NCBI GenBank assembly: GCA_902779915.1
Contig: CACZDM010000002.1
Span: 213,265-277,264 of the forward strand
Source: Oscillospiraceae bacterium
GTDB taxonomy: Bacteria > Bacillota > Clostridia > Oscillospirales > Ruminococcaceae
Length of the DNA: 64,000 nt
Direction: 5' to 3'
Below the pieces are notes generated by a model that saw only the letters and a list, made by a program, of their open reading frames with translations, searched no databases and was not told the origin of the DNA. Shown here piece after piece: positions 35,313 to 45,182 of the stretch. The position numbers were made by a program, and so were the translations under genes. Position 1 is the stretch's first letter; each line of letters begins with the position of its first letter.

Positions 35313-36251
35313 CTATTGTTGATTTTTTGCCCAAAGCAAATTCAGCGCAATCAGCTTTAAAGCAATGTGCTCCTGCCGCAGCGTTTCGATATATGAAACA
35401 ATTGGCGCAAAACCAAAAGCAGCAGACCTGTAAATTTCACCGAACTGATTGATTTTTTCATTCAGCAATTTTTCAATTGATAAATAATTTTTAGAAATAT
35501 CATTAAATATATTGCGCAGGTTTAATTTTTCAAGCAAAGCACACATTCCTTTAATTCCTTCTTTGGTTGCGTCTAAAATCTCGCCCAGCTCAATATATCC
35601 CCCTCGAATCAAAAAATCACCTAAATCTTTTAAATTTAAATTAAATTTCAAATATCTAAATGCTATTGATATATTTTTTAAAGTTATCTCCAATTTAGTT
35701 CTTTCTAATAAAAAAACATCTTTTTTTGACAATTCCAGCATAGCTTCATATAAATTTTTGTCAATACTGTTTTCAACTTTTTTAGAATTTAAAGTTTTAG
35801 ACATGATTTCAAAAGCTTCAATTGATATTTTTTTGAAAAAATCAGGCATTTTATCAAATTTTTTAGACTTTATGCACCTTTCCATTAGGTCAGGATCAAC
35901 CGAAAACGGGCGTGATATGAGATTTTTCCAAGGGTTGTTTGAGAAAACGGATTTTAAAACCGCCTTATAATTTGAAACATCATTTTTTAGCCATAACCAC
36001 TCAAACGGAGCCCCCAAAGGACAGGATTTTTGCACGTCTTCACAAATATCTATAAAATGCGACTGAAGTTGTTTGTCTAAAATTTTCAAATCCTGACAAA
36101 TTTCGATGGGATAACCTAGATTTTGCAACCGATTTGAAAAATCTTCAATACTGTTGCATTGTTTGAGGCTGTTTAGGGCGGTTTCATTTAAAAGATGCGT
36201 TTCCAGCGCGCGAACATACCCAACCGCAAAAGCATAAGACGTCTTTTTCAT
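35313..36251 (-). CDS. ntpC: V-type ATPase subunit C
   Basis: About 312 residues, all helical, of the V/A-ATPase subunit C (AhaC/NtpC, yeast d-like) family: SYAFAVGYVRALETHLLNE at the start, FEWLWLKNDVSNYKAVLKS, and an end segment PIVSYIETLRQEHIALKLIA typical of the family. It forms the socket joining the central shaft to the c ring. ATG at 36251 starts 1 bp after the ntpE stop; GGGAGAG precedes it. Confidence 0.92.
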   Translation of the reverse strand: MKKTSYAFAVGYVRALETHLLNETALNSLKQCNSIEDFSNRLQNLGYPIEICQDLKILDKQLQSHFIDICEDVQKSCPLGAPFEWLWLKNDVSNYKAVLKSVFSNNPWKNLISRPFSVDPDLMERCIKSKKFDKMPDFFKKISIEAFEIMSKTLNSKKVENSIDKNLYEAMLELSKKDVFLLERTKLEITLKNISIAFRYLKFNLNLKDLGDFLIRGGYIELGEILDATKEGIKGMCALLEKLNLRNIFNDISKNYLSIEKLLNEKINQFGEIYRSAAFGFAPIVSYIETLRQEHIALKLIALNLLWAKNQQ

Positions 36252-36252
36252 T

Positions 36253-36843
36253 TCACATCTCTCCCAGGTCAAGAGCATTTAAAGCGACAGATTTTAGAAC
36301 GTCCTGATTGTCGGCAAAAACAGACTCCAAGCTCAAATCTATTACAGATTTAGGCGACACAATTTTAAAACCATAGTCAAATATATCAGAACATCTGCAA
36401 TTTATCTCACTAGCATTTTTTAAATTCAACTCTCCTAAAAAATTTCCAGGCAGCCTTTTAAAATCCTTGGCTCCAACAACCAACTCAAATTTTTCACTAG
36501 GCGCATTTTTTATAATTAATTTCGAAAAAAAACCAAAATATCCCGATTCATCCATGCTCGATAAATAATTCACCGACATATCTAAAACTTTATTGATTAA
36601 TTCATGTTTTTTCCTCAATATAGTTTTATTTTCAAATATGCTGTTTGCGGTTTTTGTTTGTGAAATAATTTGTTCTTTTCTTTGCGCAATTCTTTTTTCA
36701 TTTTCTTCAATCTCTTTTTTTGCGCATTTTTCCGCCTCGGATATAATATTTTTGCACTTAATGTCATTTTCTTGTTTGAGCTTAATAATTTTTTCATTAG
36801 TGTCTTTTTCGATAATTTGTATTATATTTTCAAGAGCGTCCAT
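36253..36843 (-). CDS. ntpE: V-type ATPase subunit E
   Basis: 196 residues. The N-terminal two thirds form a charged coiled-coil (IIEKDTNEKIIKLKQENDIK onwards). The globular C-terminal part ends DYGFKIVSPKSVIDLSLESV, the family hallmark GG/YG-v-s. Subunit E pairs with the G-type subunit (NtpF, 39315-39632) to form the peripheral stalks that hold the head still. Position between K and C matches the ntp order. Confidence 0.9.
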   Translation of the reverse strand: MDALENIIQIIEKDTNEKIIKLKQENDIKCKNIISEAEKCAKKEIEENEKRIAQRKEQIISQTKTANSIFENKTILRKKHELINKVLDMSVNYLSSMDESGYFGFFSKLIIKNAPSEKFELVVGAKDFKRLPGNFLGELNLKNASEINCRCSDIFDYGFKIVSPKSVIDLSLESVFADNQDVLKSVALNALDLGEM

Positions 36844-36863
36844 TTTATATCACACTCCTTTTG

Positions 36864-37346
<483 letters not shown>

Positions 37347-39287
37347 TTATTTTACTTTGTTAAAAAATTTTATATATTTTGTGTGCATACCAAAAGGAGT
37401 GAACTTTTTGCCGCCTCCATCATAGAATTTACTGAAAAATTCTACATATTGTAATCTATTGGTGTGAACATATGCGCCTAATATATTGATGCCAAAATTC
37501 ATGGCATGCCCCAAAATGGAAACAACAACAAATATGAAAAAGCCGAGTATGCCGCCGCCTGCCATGCTTCCCAATATGTTTATCACGTTGGCGATAACTC
37601 CAGTTGCAATTCCCAAAGCCATAAGCCTGGAATATGATAAAGCGTCACTAATATATGACGTTATGTCATAAAGGCTGATTATTCCGCCTAAAATTCGCAT
37701 AATTCCTTTATTTTTGTATCCACCGAGCGTGATAACTAATAATACTCCCAGTACTAACATGAAAACTCCAATGGTGGATATAATGTCTATTTTTGCAAGA
37801 GCCCCAATCGAAAAAATTCCAATACCGACCAAAATCAGCATCCAATTCAAAACTGTTGCGATCGCTTCCATAAATTTTCGACGTCTAAACAAAGTGTAGA
37901 ATTTTATTGACAAGCCGACAATTATTTGAATCAAGCCGAGAACGATGCTAAAAATCAAGAGCGTCAGGGGCTCGGTGACTGTGTTGATCCATAAGGGAGC
38001 CAAAGAAAAGTCAGAGCCAAAAAAGACCGCAGCAACAGTGTCTATTGCGTTTCCAAAAAAGCTTCCATACATAAACCCCCAAAAAGTCGTAGACACTCCA
38101 CAGAAGAAGAACATCCTGAACAAATTTTTTTTACTTTGTTCAAATTTTTTAAAAAACATAAGCCATCCACACGCAATCGCCAAAACAAGGCCATATCCCG
38201 CGTCGGAGAACATCATGCCGAAAAAAACATAGTAAAACAAGGCCATGATCGGGTTTGGATCCACGTCGTAATATGATGGCATTGAATATGTCTTTGTTAT
38301 ACTTTCGACTGGAGCTGCAAAAAAATTGTTTGAAAAATCAACCGGGGAATTTTCGTCAGGTTCTGATATTTCTACATATGCTCCAAATTTTTTGGCAAGT
38401 CTGTTTTTTATTATATTTTCAAACTTTGGATTTAAAAAGCCTTCAAGGATGAATGTGTGGGCTGTTAGGCCTAGCTTGCATATGGTTTGATATTTTTCCT
38501 TTCTGAGTCGTAAATAATCAGAAAAACGTTTGATATTTTCACAGTCAGACCACATGTTTTTGATTTTTTCTTCATATTTAGAAATTTTCTGATTCAAGTC
38601 TTTAATTTTCTTTTTATTTTCGCTGTTCTTATCTTCGGGAGTTTTTTCTGCTGAGGCAAAGGGAGGCTGGGAAAAACCAATGTCAGTTAAAATTTTTTGA
38701 ATTTTCTCAGATATTACAAAGGGAATTATGAGAAATATCGTCGTTTGCAGTTTGTTTGCATCTAATATTTCAAAATATACATCACAGCCAAGTTTCCCGC
38801 TAAGCGCTTCCTCGCTCCAAAAATTAGGCAAACTTCCAACCAAAATGTGCGTGTGTTTGGTGTCTTTAATGTCAACCGGCAGGTCTAGGTTCAAATAGTA
38901 ATATAAAAGCAAAGACTCATTTTCCAGTTGGCTAATTTCATTTCGAAATTTTTCAATCTCTGTCGCTAAATTTGAAATATATCTAACTTTTTTATACAAA
39001 GTATCTGATTTTGCAATGTTTAAATTTAACCCACTTGACTCTTCAAATTGTGTTGAATCAAAAAATCCACCTTTTTGATGCGAATATTTCTCGATAACCT
39101 GAACTGCTTGGTCAGATTCTTCAATCATCGAATCTATTGTGGATATGGTCTTTTGCGGGTCTATTTTTTTAAACTTAGCGCTTTCTTCAACCTGCGCGCA
39201 TTCTAGTTTTTGAAGCGCCTCGAGAATTGGCTTTCGTTTTTCTAAAACGCCAACGAGAAAAAAAGGTTTCATTCTTAAAACCGCCAT
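37347..39287 (-). CDS. ntpI: V-type ATPase subunit I (a subunit)
   Basis: 646 residues. A cytosolic N-terminal half (to about residue 330) has long coiled-coils; a C-terminal half has seven or eight membrane helices, starting near MALFYYVFFGMMFSDAGYGL. The helix ISDALSYSRLMALGIATGVI carries the arginine that faces the rotor carboxylate, and a second arginine lies in HTNRLQYVEFFSKFY near the end. Subunit I forms the stator half-channels for the ion. It precedes ntpK by 21 bp. Confidence 0.96.
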   Translation of the reverse strand: MAVLRMKPFFLVGVLEKRKPILEALQKLECAQVEESAKFKKIDPQKTISTIDSMIEESDQAVQVIEKYSHQKGGFFDSTQFEESSGLNLNIAKSDTLYKKVRYISNLATEIEKFRNEISQLENESLLLYYYLNLDLPVDIKDTKHTHILVGSLPNFWSEEALSGKLGCDVYFEILDANKLQTTIFLIIPFVISEKIQKILTDIGFSQPPFASAEKTPEDKNSENKKKIKDLNQKISKYEEKIKNMWSDCENIKRFSDYLRLRKEKYQTICKLGLTAHTFILEGFLNPKFENIIKNRLAKKFGAYVEISEPDENSPVDFSNNFFAAPVESITKTYSMPSYYDVDPNPIMALFYYVFFGMMFSDAGYGLVLAIACGWLMFFKKFEQSKKNLFRMFFFCGVSTTFWGFMYGSFFGNAIDTVAAVFFGSDFSLAPLWINTVTEPLTLLIFSIVLGLIQIIVGLSIKFYTLFRRRKFMEAIATVLNWMLILVGIGIFSIGALAKIDIISTIGVFMLVLGVLLVITLGGYKNKGIMRILGGIISLYDITSYISDALSYSRLMALGIATGVIANVINILGSMAGGGILGFFIFVVVSILGHAMNFGINILGAYVHTNRLQYVEFFSKFYDGGGKKFTPFGMHTKYIKFFNKVK

Positions 39288-39314
39288 CTCAAACCTCCTT
39301 ACATAGTCTTTTAG

Positions 39315-39632
39315 CTAAACGCTTTGAATCAATTGGCTAACAACAGCGTCAACAGCTTTTTTTGAATTTAAATTAAATTTTACTTCAAGTTCCAAACACT
39401 TGGAATTAACCCATTTTTCAAAGTTTTGTTTTGATTTTTCAGATTCCTCAAGATATATATTAACTTTTTCATCATAATCTCGCTTATTTTTCTTTATCTG
39501 ATCATTTAATACATTTTGAGCAAGAAATTTTGCATTTTGGATTTCGATCTCAAATTTTTTCCGAGATTTTTTAATGGATTCCAAAGCTTTATTTTCTGCT
39601 TGAATAATCTTCAAAAGAGCTTCTTTTGCCAT
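39315..39632 (-). CDS. ntpF: V-type ATPase subunit G/H (NtpF-like)
   Basis: 105 residues, almost entirely charged coiled-coil (AENKALESIKKSRKKFEIEI onwards), the form expected for the peripheral-stalk partner of subunit E. Sequence alone is weak, but size and position as the first gene before ntpI match ntpF in the Enterococcus hirae ntpFIKECGABD operon. Promoter 39700-39728 lies just upstream. Confidence 0.8.
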   Translation of the reverse strand: MAKEALLKIIQAENKALESIKKSRKKFEIEIQNAKFLAQNVLNDQIKKNKRDYDEKVNIYLEESEKSKQNFEKWVNSKCLELEVKFNLNSKKAVDAVVSQLIQSV

Positions 39633-39699
39633 TATGTTTCACCTTCCCAAGCTTAACTTATATCCGCAATCAACGGAAAAACACCCTCTGACAAATTTT

Positions 39700-39728
39700 A
39701 TTATATCACAACAAAATAAAAAAGTCTA
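39700..39728 (-). promoter_or_regulatory. Probable promoter of the V-ATPase operon
   Basis: Minus strand: -10 TATAAT (39700-39705), 17-bp spacer, weak -35 TAGACT (39723-39728). Confidence 0.55.
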
Positions 39729-39743
39729 TAAAAAATTTAAAAT

Positions 39744-39772
39744 TTGACAAAACAATTTTTATGGTGTATAAT
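39744..39772 (+). promoter_or_regulatory. Sigma-A promoter of the HtrA-like protease gene
   Basis: TTGACA (39744-39749), 17-bp spacer, TATAAT (39767-39772). It is divergent from the V-ATPase promoter and gives a leader of about 135 nt. Confidence 0.88.
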
Positions 39773-39914
39773 GTTTTGGTTGGCTGCAAAAATTTTGAAT
39801 GTTTTTTAATATTTTAATAAAACATGCATTTTGTGTGATTGAGCGAGTAATTGAATCTATTAATATTTATTCGGCTTACCACACATATATTTTAGTGAAA
39901 GGTGGAATATTTAA

Positions 39915-41222
39915 GTGTTTAGTAGTTTTAATGATGATTCTTCAAATCATGGAACATATAATGTCAATTCATACAAAAGAAATTTCAATCGCAGTAGTTT
40001 TGTTAATGCTGGCAGCTCAAACGGGTCAAGCGGCGCTGGTAAGCCGCCAAAAATGGAAAGCTTTGTCATTTTGATTGTTGTTATTGGCATTTGTTGCGCA
40101 ATCCTTGGAGGAATATTTGGCTCTATAATAACAAATGGTTTATTCGCTTCAAACTCGAAAGGCCGCGTTCTTTCATATAATCCCGACCTCAAAATAGACG
40201 ATTCGTATAAATCCAACGTTGAAGCAATTGCAGACAAATGTTTGCCGTCGGTTGTTGGAATAAGAATAAAAGACAAAACAAGCAAATCTTCGCGATATTC
40301 TTGGTGGGAAACGCCTGACAGCTCTGATTCTTCTGATGCTGCGGAAGGTTCAGGGGTGATATATCGCGCGGATGGCTATATCGTCACTAACTATCACGTT
40401 GTTGAAAGCGCTCTGCTGAGTTCTGGCGCTTCAATAGAAGTTTTTCTCTATTCAGATTTGAAAAATCCAAGATCAGCAAGCATCGTTGGATATGACGCAG
40501 AAGCAGACATTGCAGTCATAAAAATCGATGAGCAAAATTTAAATCCAATAGAATTTGCAGATTCTGACGCTTTGCGGCCTGGGCAATCTGCAGTTGTCAT
40601 CGGAAACCCTGCGGGCATGGATTTTGCTGGGTCTTTGAGCCAAGGAATAATTAGCGGCCTGGATCGAAAGATCAAAATGGACAATGGCGCTGAGATGCAT
40701 TTGATTCAAACTGATGCTGCGGTCAATCCTGGAAATTCTGGCGGTGTGATGGTTGACGGAACGGGAAAAGCGATTGGAATAGTCAATTCTAAGCTTTCAA
40801 GCGTTCAAATTGAGGGAATGGGATTTGCCATACCTATAAATTGCGTTAAAACGATTGCGGACCGCTCAATTTCAAACGAAGGCAAGCCAAGGCCTGTTTT
40901 GGGGATAAAGATGGACAACAGATTTGACTCCGGAAAATCCAATCTTTTGAGCAAAATGAGGCTTCCTGCTGGAGTCGTTGTCAACAGCGTTAGCGAAGGC
41001 TCTGTTGCGGCTGAGGCCGGGATTAAATCTGGTGATATCATAACTAAAGTTGGCGGGAAACCCGTTTCCAGCACCGCGATTTTGGGAAGTGTGATATTCA
41101 ATCGAAACGTTGGAGACACAATTTCTCTTGAGATATATCGAATTACTAGCGGTAATGAATATATGGGTTATAGCGGCGAAACAATAACAATTGAAGTCAC
41201 CCTAAAAGACGCAAAATCCTAA
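39915..41222 (+). CDS. Membrane-anchored HtrA/DegP-like serine protease
   Basis: 435 residues. A Ser/Asn-rich cytosolic N-terminus (about 47 residues) is followed by one membrane segment (about 49-75) and a trypsin-like protease domain with an intact triad: His161 in TNYHVVE, Asp198 in ADIAVIKID and Ser275 in NPGNSGG. A C-terminal PDZ domain follows (PAGVVVNSVSEGSVAAEAGI, IKSGDIITKVGGKPV). The catalytic part faces outside, where HtrA proteins remove misfolded or damaged secreted proteins. The start is GTG at 39915 after AAAGGTGG. It is monocistronic, between promoter 39744-39772 and terminator 41241-41280. Confidence 0.95.
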   Translation: MFSSFNDDSSNHGTYNVNSYKRNFNRSSFVNAGSSNGSSGAGKPPKMESFVILIVVIGICCAILGGIFGSIITNGLFASNSKGRVLSYNPDLKIDDSYKSNVEAIADKCLPSVVGIRIKDKTSKSSRYSWWETPDSSDSSDAAEGSGVIYRADGYIVTNYHVVESALLSSGASIEVFLYSDLKNPRSASIVGYDAEADIAVIKIDEQNLNPIEFADSDALRPGQSAVVIGNPAGMDFAGSLSQGIISGLDRKIKMDNGAEMHLIQTDAAVNPGNSGGVMVDGTGKAIGIVNSKLSSVQIEGMGFAIPINCVKTIADRSISNEGKPRPVLGIKMDNRFDSGKSNLLSKMRLPAGVVVNSVSEGSVAAEAGIKSGDIITKVGGKPVSSTAILGSVIFNRNVGDTISLEIYRITSGNEYMGYSGETITIEVTLKDAKS

Positions 41223-41240
41223 AATATATGCTAAAATATA

Positions 41241-41280
41241 TGTCACACGTTTAACAATAAATGTGTGACAGAATTTTTTA
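41241..41280. terminator. Terminator between the HtrA-like gene and purD
   Basis: 8-bp stem TGTCACAC (41241-41248) with GTGTGACA (41263-41270), then GAATTTTTTA on the plus strand. It ends HtrA transcripts and lies at the converging end of the purine operon. Confidence 0.8.
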
Positions 41281-41289
41281 TTAGTTGAG

Positions 41290-42567
41290 TCAGCTAAATT
41301 TCAGTGCTTTTTTTCCGATGTCTTTGCGAAACCAAGAGCCCTGGAATCGAATTTTATACGCTGCGTCATATGCAAGGCGGATTGCTTCTTCCAAGCTGTT
41401 TGCGGTTGTTGATATGCCAAGAACTCGCCCGCCAGATGTTTTAAATTGACCATTTTCAAGGGCAGTCCCAGCGTGATATATTTTGGCGCCATTTAACTGG
41501 CCGTCTTCATCAAGTCCGCTAATCAAAAACCCTTTTGAATATGCCTTCGGATATCCTTTCGAAGCCACCACAACACACGCTGAATGTTTTTTTGAGAACC
41601 TAACCTCAACGTCCCCAAGTCGTTTGCTTTTAATCGCCTCCATGATTTCCAGCAAATCAGTTTCAAGAAGCGGCAGGACGGCTTGAGTTTCGGGGTCGCC
41701 AAATCGACAGTTATATTCAATCACCTTTGGCCCGTCTGGGGTCAGCATCAAGCCAAAATATAAACATCCGCTGAACGCGCACCCCTCGCTTTCCATGGCT
41801 TTTATTGTTGGAATAAATATTTTTTCCATGCACTGCTGCGCAACTTCCGCGCTATATGCAGGGTTTGGAGCGATTGCGCCCATTCCGCCTGTGTTTGGGC
41901 CTGTGTCAGAGTCGAAAGCGCGCTTGTGGTCCATCGAAGAGAGCATAGGTTTGATGGTTTTGCCGTCTGTTAGGCACAAAACCGATATTTCCGGACCAGT
42001 TAAGAACTCTTCAATAACAATTTTTTTCCCGCTTGAGCCGAATTTTTGATTTAAAATCATGTCCGATACGGCTTGCGACGCTTTTTCGAAATCATCCGCG
42101 ATAATAACCCCTTTCCCCAGGGCGAGGCCGTCCGCTTTGATAACAGCCGGATATTTTTTTTGATGTTTTAAGTATTCTATCGCTGCTTTTGCGTCGTCAA
42201 AGGCTTGATAGGCTGCTGTGGGGATGTTATATTTTTCCATCAATTTTTTTGCAAAGATTTTGCTGGATTCAATTTGAGCAGCTTTTTTAGTTGGCCCAAA
42301 GCAAGGGATCCCTCCAGATTCCAAAAAATCAACCATTCCTTCGGCCAAAGGATTATCCGGGGCAACAACAGCAAGATCTATCCCTTCATTTTTTGCAAAG
42401 CGTCTCATTTTTTCCTTGTCCATCTCGTCTATTGGAACATTTACCGCATCACACGATATGCCGCCATTTCCAGGAGCGCAATATATTTTTTCAACTCGGG
42501 GTGATTTTTTTAGAGCGCATATTATAGCATGCTCCCTGCCGCCTCGTCCAATAACCAATATTTTCAT
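41290..42567 (-). CDS. purD: Phosphoribosylamine-glycine ligase (GARS)
   Basis: 425 residues. It begins with MKILVIGRGGREHAIICAL, followed by an ATP-grasp domain (YPAVIKADGLALGKGVIIAD), FLTGPEISVLCLTDG, HKRAFDSDTGPNTGGMGA and CRFGDPETQAVLPLLETDL. It joins glycine to phosphoribosylamine, step 2 of de novo purine synthesis. It is the last gene of the operon, 38 bp after the AICAR transformylase gene. Confidence 0.98.
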   Translation of the reverse strand: MKILVIGRGGREHAIICALKKSPRVEKIYCAPGNGGISCDAVNVPIDEMDKEKMRRFAKNEGIDLAVVAPDNPLAEGMVDFLESGGIPCFGPTKKAAQIESSKIFAKKLMEKYNIPTAAYQAFDDAKAAIEYLKHQKKYPAVIKADGLALGKGVIIADDFEKASQAVSDMILNQKFGSSGKKIVIEEFLTGPEISVLCLTDGKTIKPMLSSMDHKRAFDSDTGPNTGGMGAIAPNPAYSAEVAQQCMEKIFIPTIKAMESEGCAFSGCLYFGLMLTPDGPKVIEYNCRFGDPETQAVLPLLETDLLEIMEAIKSKRLGDVEVRFSKKHSACVVVASKGYPKAYSKGFLISGLDEDGQLNGAKIYHAGTALENGQFKTSGGRVLGISTTANSLEEAIRLAYDAAYKIRFQGSWFRKDIGKKALKFS

Positions 42568-42605
42568 AAACTAAACCCACCTTTTAAAAATTATTTTCAA
42601 CGCAT

Positions 42606-43784
42606 TTAGTGGTGAAATAAACGAGAATTTGTAAATGCCATAACAATCGAATATTTATCACATGCTCTGATAACGTCTTCATCCCTGATCGAGCCCCCGG
42701 GCTGACAGACATATTTAACGCCGGATTTTGCTGCTCTTTTTATGTTATCATCAAACGGAAAGAAAGCGTCCGATCCCAGGCAAACGTCTGATTGTTTCAA
42801 AATCCACGATTTTTTTTCAAAATCAGTTAAAATTTCAGGTTCAGACGAAAATAATTGGCTCCAGTCGCCTTTTTTAGAAAAATCAAAATCATGTTCGGAC
42901 AAATAAACGTCTATGGCGTTGTCTCTTTGAGCCCTCGTGACGCCCTTTAAAAATGGAAGATTAAGGACTTTTGGGTGCTGCCTGAGCCAGAATATGTCCG
43001 CCTTATTTCCTGCTAATCGTGTGCAATGTATGCGGGATTGCTGGCCTGCTCCAATGCCGACTGCCATCCCATCTTTAACGTAACAAACCGAGTTGGATTG
43101 CGTATATTTAAGGGTGATCATGGAAATTATTAAATCCAATTTAGCGCTTTCTGGAATATCCTTGGCCACAGTTACGATGTTTTTTAGAGAGTCGGTTGTT
43201 ATTTTCAAGTTATTCCTTTTTTGTTCAAAAGTTATGCCAAAAACTTCTTTAGATTCTGTAGACTCAGGAATATATGATTTATCTATTTTAATTATGTTAT
43301 ATTTGCCATTTTTCTTGGTTTTTAATATATTTAACGCTTGCTCATCATATCCCGGGGCAATTATCCCGTCTGAAACCTCCCTTTTGAGCAAAGTTGCGGT
43401 TTGAACATCACACACATCAGATAGAGCCACCCAATCCCCATATGAAGACATCCTGTCCGCTCCTCTTGCTTTTGCGTAGGCCATAGCTATTTTCGAATCC
43501 AAGTTTAAATCTTCAACATAGCAAACTTTTTGCAGCACTTTTGACATAGGAGTTCCTATTGCCGCGCCCGCTGGACTAACATGCTTAAATGAAGTCGCAG
43601 CTGGAAAATTTGTCGCTTGTTTTAACTCAAAAACCAACTGCCAACCGTTCAAAGCGTCCAGAAGGTTTATATACCCCGGATTTCCGTTTAAAATTTGAAT
43701 CGGAAGGGCCTGGCCGCTTTTCATATAAACCCTGGCTGGCGCTTGATTTGGATTGCATCCATATTTCAGTTTAAATTCTTTCAC
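42606..43784 (-). CDS. Stand-alone AICAR transformylase (C-terminal part of classical PurH)
   Basis: 392 residues, corresponding only to the transformylase half of bifunctional PurH. Motifs: LKYGCNPNQAPARVY at the start, TSFKHVSPAGAAIG (Lys-His of the active site), RGADRMSSYGDWVALSD, GIIAPGYDEQALNIL, GIGAGQQSRIHCTRLAG and SDAFFPFDDNIKRAAKSGVK. It formylates AICAR to FAICAR with 10-formyl-THF. The IMP cyclohydrolase half is supplied by the PurO-type gene just upstream, which overlaps by 4 bp. This split is known in some clostridia and archaea. Confidence 0.94.
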   Translation of the reverse strand: MKEFKLKYGCNPNQAPARVYMKSGQALPIQILNGNPGYINLLDALNGWQLVFELKQATNFPAATSFKHVSPAGAAIGTPMSKVLQKVCYVEDLNLDSKIAMAYAKARGADRMSSYGDWVALSDVCDVQTATLLKREVSDGIIAPGYDEQALNILKTKKNGKYNIIKIDKSYIPESTESKEVFGITFEQKRNNLKITTDSLKNIVTVAKDIPESAKLDLIISMITLKYTQSNSVCYVKDGMAVGIGAGQQSRIHCTRLAGNKADIFWLRQHPKVLNLPFLKGVTRAQRDNAIDVYLSEHDFDFSKKGDWSQLFSSEPEILTDFEKKSWILKQSDVCLGSDAFFPFDDNIKRAAKSGVKYVCQPGGSIRDEDVIRACDKYSIVMAFTNSRLFHH

Positions 43785-44509
43785 GATTTCTCGGCTCCTT
43801 TTTGCTGATTTTTATTTATTATTCGCGTTTTAATTTTTCCAGTTTTTATGTTGATAAAACGTGAAAATAGACTAATTTTATTGTCACTATCCAGCGATTT
43901 CCATATATTATCACTAAAATTTTCTATATTTTCGGATATTTTCACTAAATGCGGTTCGCCGCAAAAACTTGGAAGGGGATTTTGGTCGCGCATGTAGGTG
44001 TGGATAAAGTGGCCCTGGCCAGACGTTGGCTCGGGATATTCATAGAAAAATCTTTGAGTTGAATTTCCCGCTTGGTTTGAAGATTTTATTATTGATAGCT
44101 TATATTTGACTGTTTTGTTAAATATTTCAACAATTCCCGAAATTCTTGGAGTGAAATTTGGCGCGTCAGGCTCAAAAGTTCTTGTTCTGAGAGCCTGCTC
44201 AAAACTTTTTCCATCCTTTAAAGCGTCAAAAATTGTCTGAGTTTGGTTCCCATTTGTAACTATAGTTTTTTTGTTCAAAACCTTAACCGGAGTGTATATG
44301 ATCAAGCTCGGGTCTTTCAATCGATTTTCTTCAAAAGCTTTCGTTTTAACATCATCACCGTCTAAAATAAATATCCTGTTTCGAGAATTTTCGCTTCTGC
44401 CCATTATAAAATAAACAATGACAGCGTTCTCGCCTTTTTCGTCCAAACCAAGTATTATCCCACGACCTGGGTAGCTGTTTTTTTCGAGAATTTCATTTAA
44501 ATTTTCCAT
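43781..44509 (-). CDS. purO: IMP cyclohydrolase, PurO type
   Basis: 242 residues. The beginning (SYPGRGIILGLDEKGENAVI then YFIMGRSENSRNRIF) and the middle (DPSLIIYTPVKV, NGNQTQTIFDALKDGKSFEQ, FEPDAPNFTPRISG) match the archaeal-type IMP cyclohydrolase family, which is unrelated to the MGS-like N-terminal domain of PurH. It closes FAICAR to IMP, the last step of the pathway. It lies between purN and the stand-alone AICAR transformylase, 1-2 bp after purN and overlapping the next gene by 4 bp, so tight coupling is expected. Confidence 0.9.
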   Translation of the reverse strand: MENLNEILEKNSYPGRGIILGLDEKGENAVIVYFIMGRSENSRNRIFILDGDDVKTKAFEENRLKDPSLIIYTPVKVLNKKTIVTNGNQTQTIFDALKDGKSFEQALRTRTFEPDAPNFTPRISGIVEIFNKTVKYKLSIIKSSNQAGNSTQRFFYEYPEPTSGQGHFIHTYMRDQNPLPSFCGEPHLVKISENIENFSDNIWKSLDSDNKISLFSRFINIKTGKIKTRIINKNQQKGAEKS

Positions 44510-44510
44510 T

Positions 44511-45137
44511 TTATACCTCTATGTATGTAATATTATTTTTTATTTTAATTTTTTCAGAACAAATTAACGAAACAACTTCCGGCAAAATAACCCACTCAGC
44601 TTCTTGCATAACCCGCTTTTGAAGTGACCTTGGAGTGTCGTCTGGCCGAACAGCGACGCATTTTTGCATTATTATCGGCCCGCCATCAGCAACTTCATTG
44701 ACAAAGTGGACTGTTGCTCCTGCCAGCTTAACGCCCCGTTTTAATGCAGCTTCGTGGACGCGCAGGCCATAAAAACCTTTTCCACAAAATGCCGGGATGA
44801 GCGAGGGATGGACATTGATCATTTTGTTTTTAAAATGCTGGATCAATTCGGCCTCCAGAATACACATAAACCCTGCTAAAACAACAAGATCCGGGTTTTC
44901 CTCGTTCAATACTTCTAGTAATTTTTTGTTGAAATCACGCGAGCTTTGAAAGCTATGCCGATCAACCGTTTTTGTTTTAATGTTTGCAAGCTTTGCCCGC
45001 TGCAGTGCGTATGCATTTGGATTTGAAGACACAACAAGCGAAATTTTTCCATTTTTAATCGTATTATTTTCGCACGCCTGGATTAATGCTGCTAAATTTG
45101 TCCCCGAGCCCGAAACTAAAACTGCTATTTTTTTCAA
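44511..45137 (-). CDS. purN: Phosphoribosylglycinamide formyltransferase
   Basis: About 208 residues. The N-terminal KKIAVLVSGSGTNLAALIQA is typical, followed by LVVLAGFMCILEAEL, the active-site region INVHPSLIPAFCGKGFYG and ATVHFVNEVADGGPII with the catalytic Asp. It makes FGAR from GAR and 10-formyl-THF, step 3. I chose TTG at 45137: GGGGG lies 6 nt before it and the peptide starts at the conserved strand. A longer reading from 45179 would add 14 unconserved residues. Confidence 0.95.
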   Translation of the reverse strand: MKKIAVLVSGSGTNLAALIQACENNTIKNGKISLVVSSNPNAYALQRAKLANIKTKTVDRHSFQSSRDFNKKLLEVLNEENPDLVVLAGFMCILEAELIQHFKNKMINVHPSLIPAFCGKGFYGLRVHEAALKRGVKLAGATVHFVNEVADGGPIIMQKCVAVRPDDTPRSLQKRVMQEAEWVILPEVVSLICSEKIKIKNNITYIEV

Positions 45138-45182
45138 AATATACCCCCAATTAATAACTAATTCGATAAAAGCCAACAAGAG

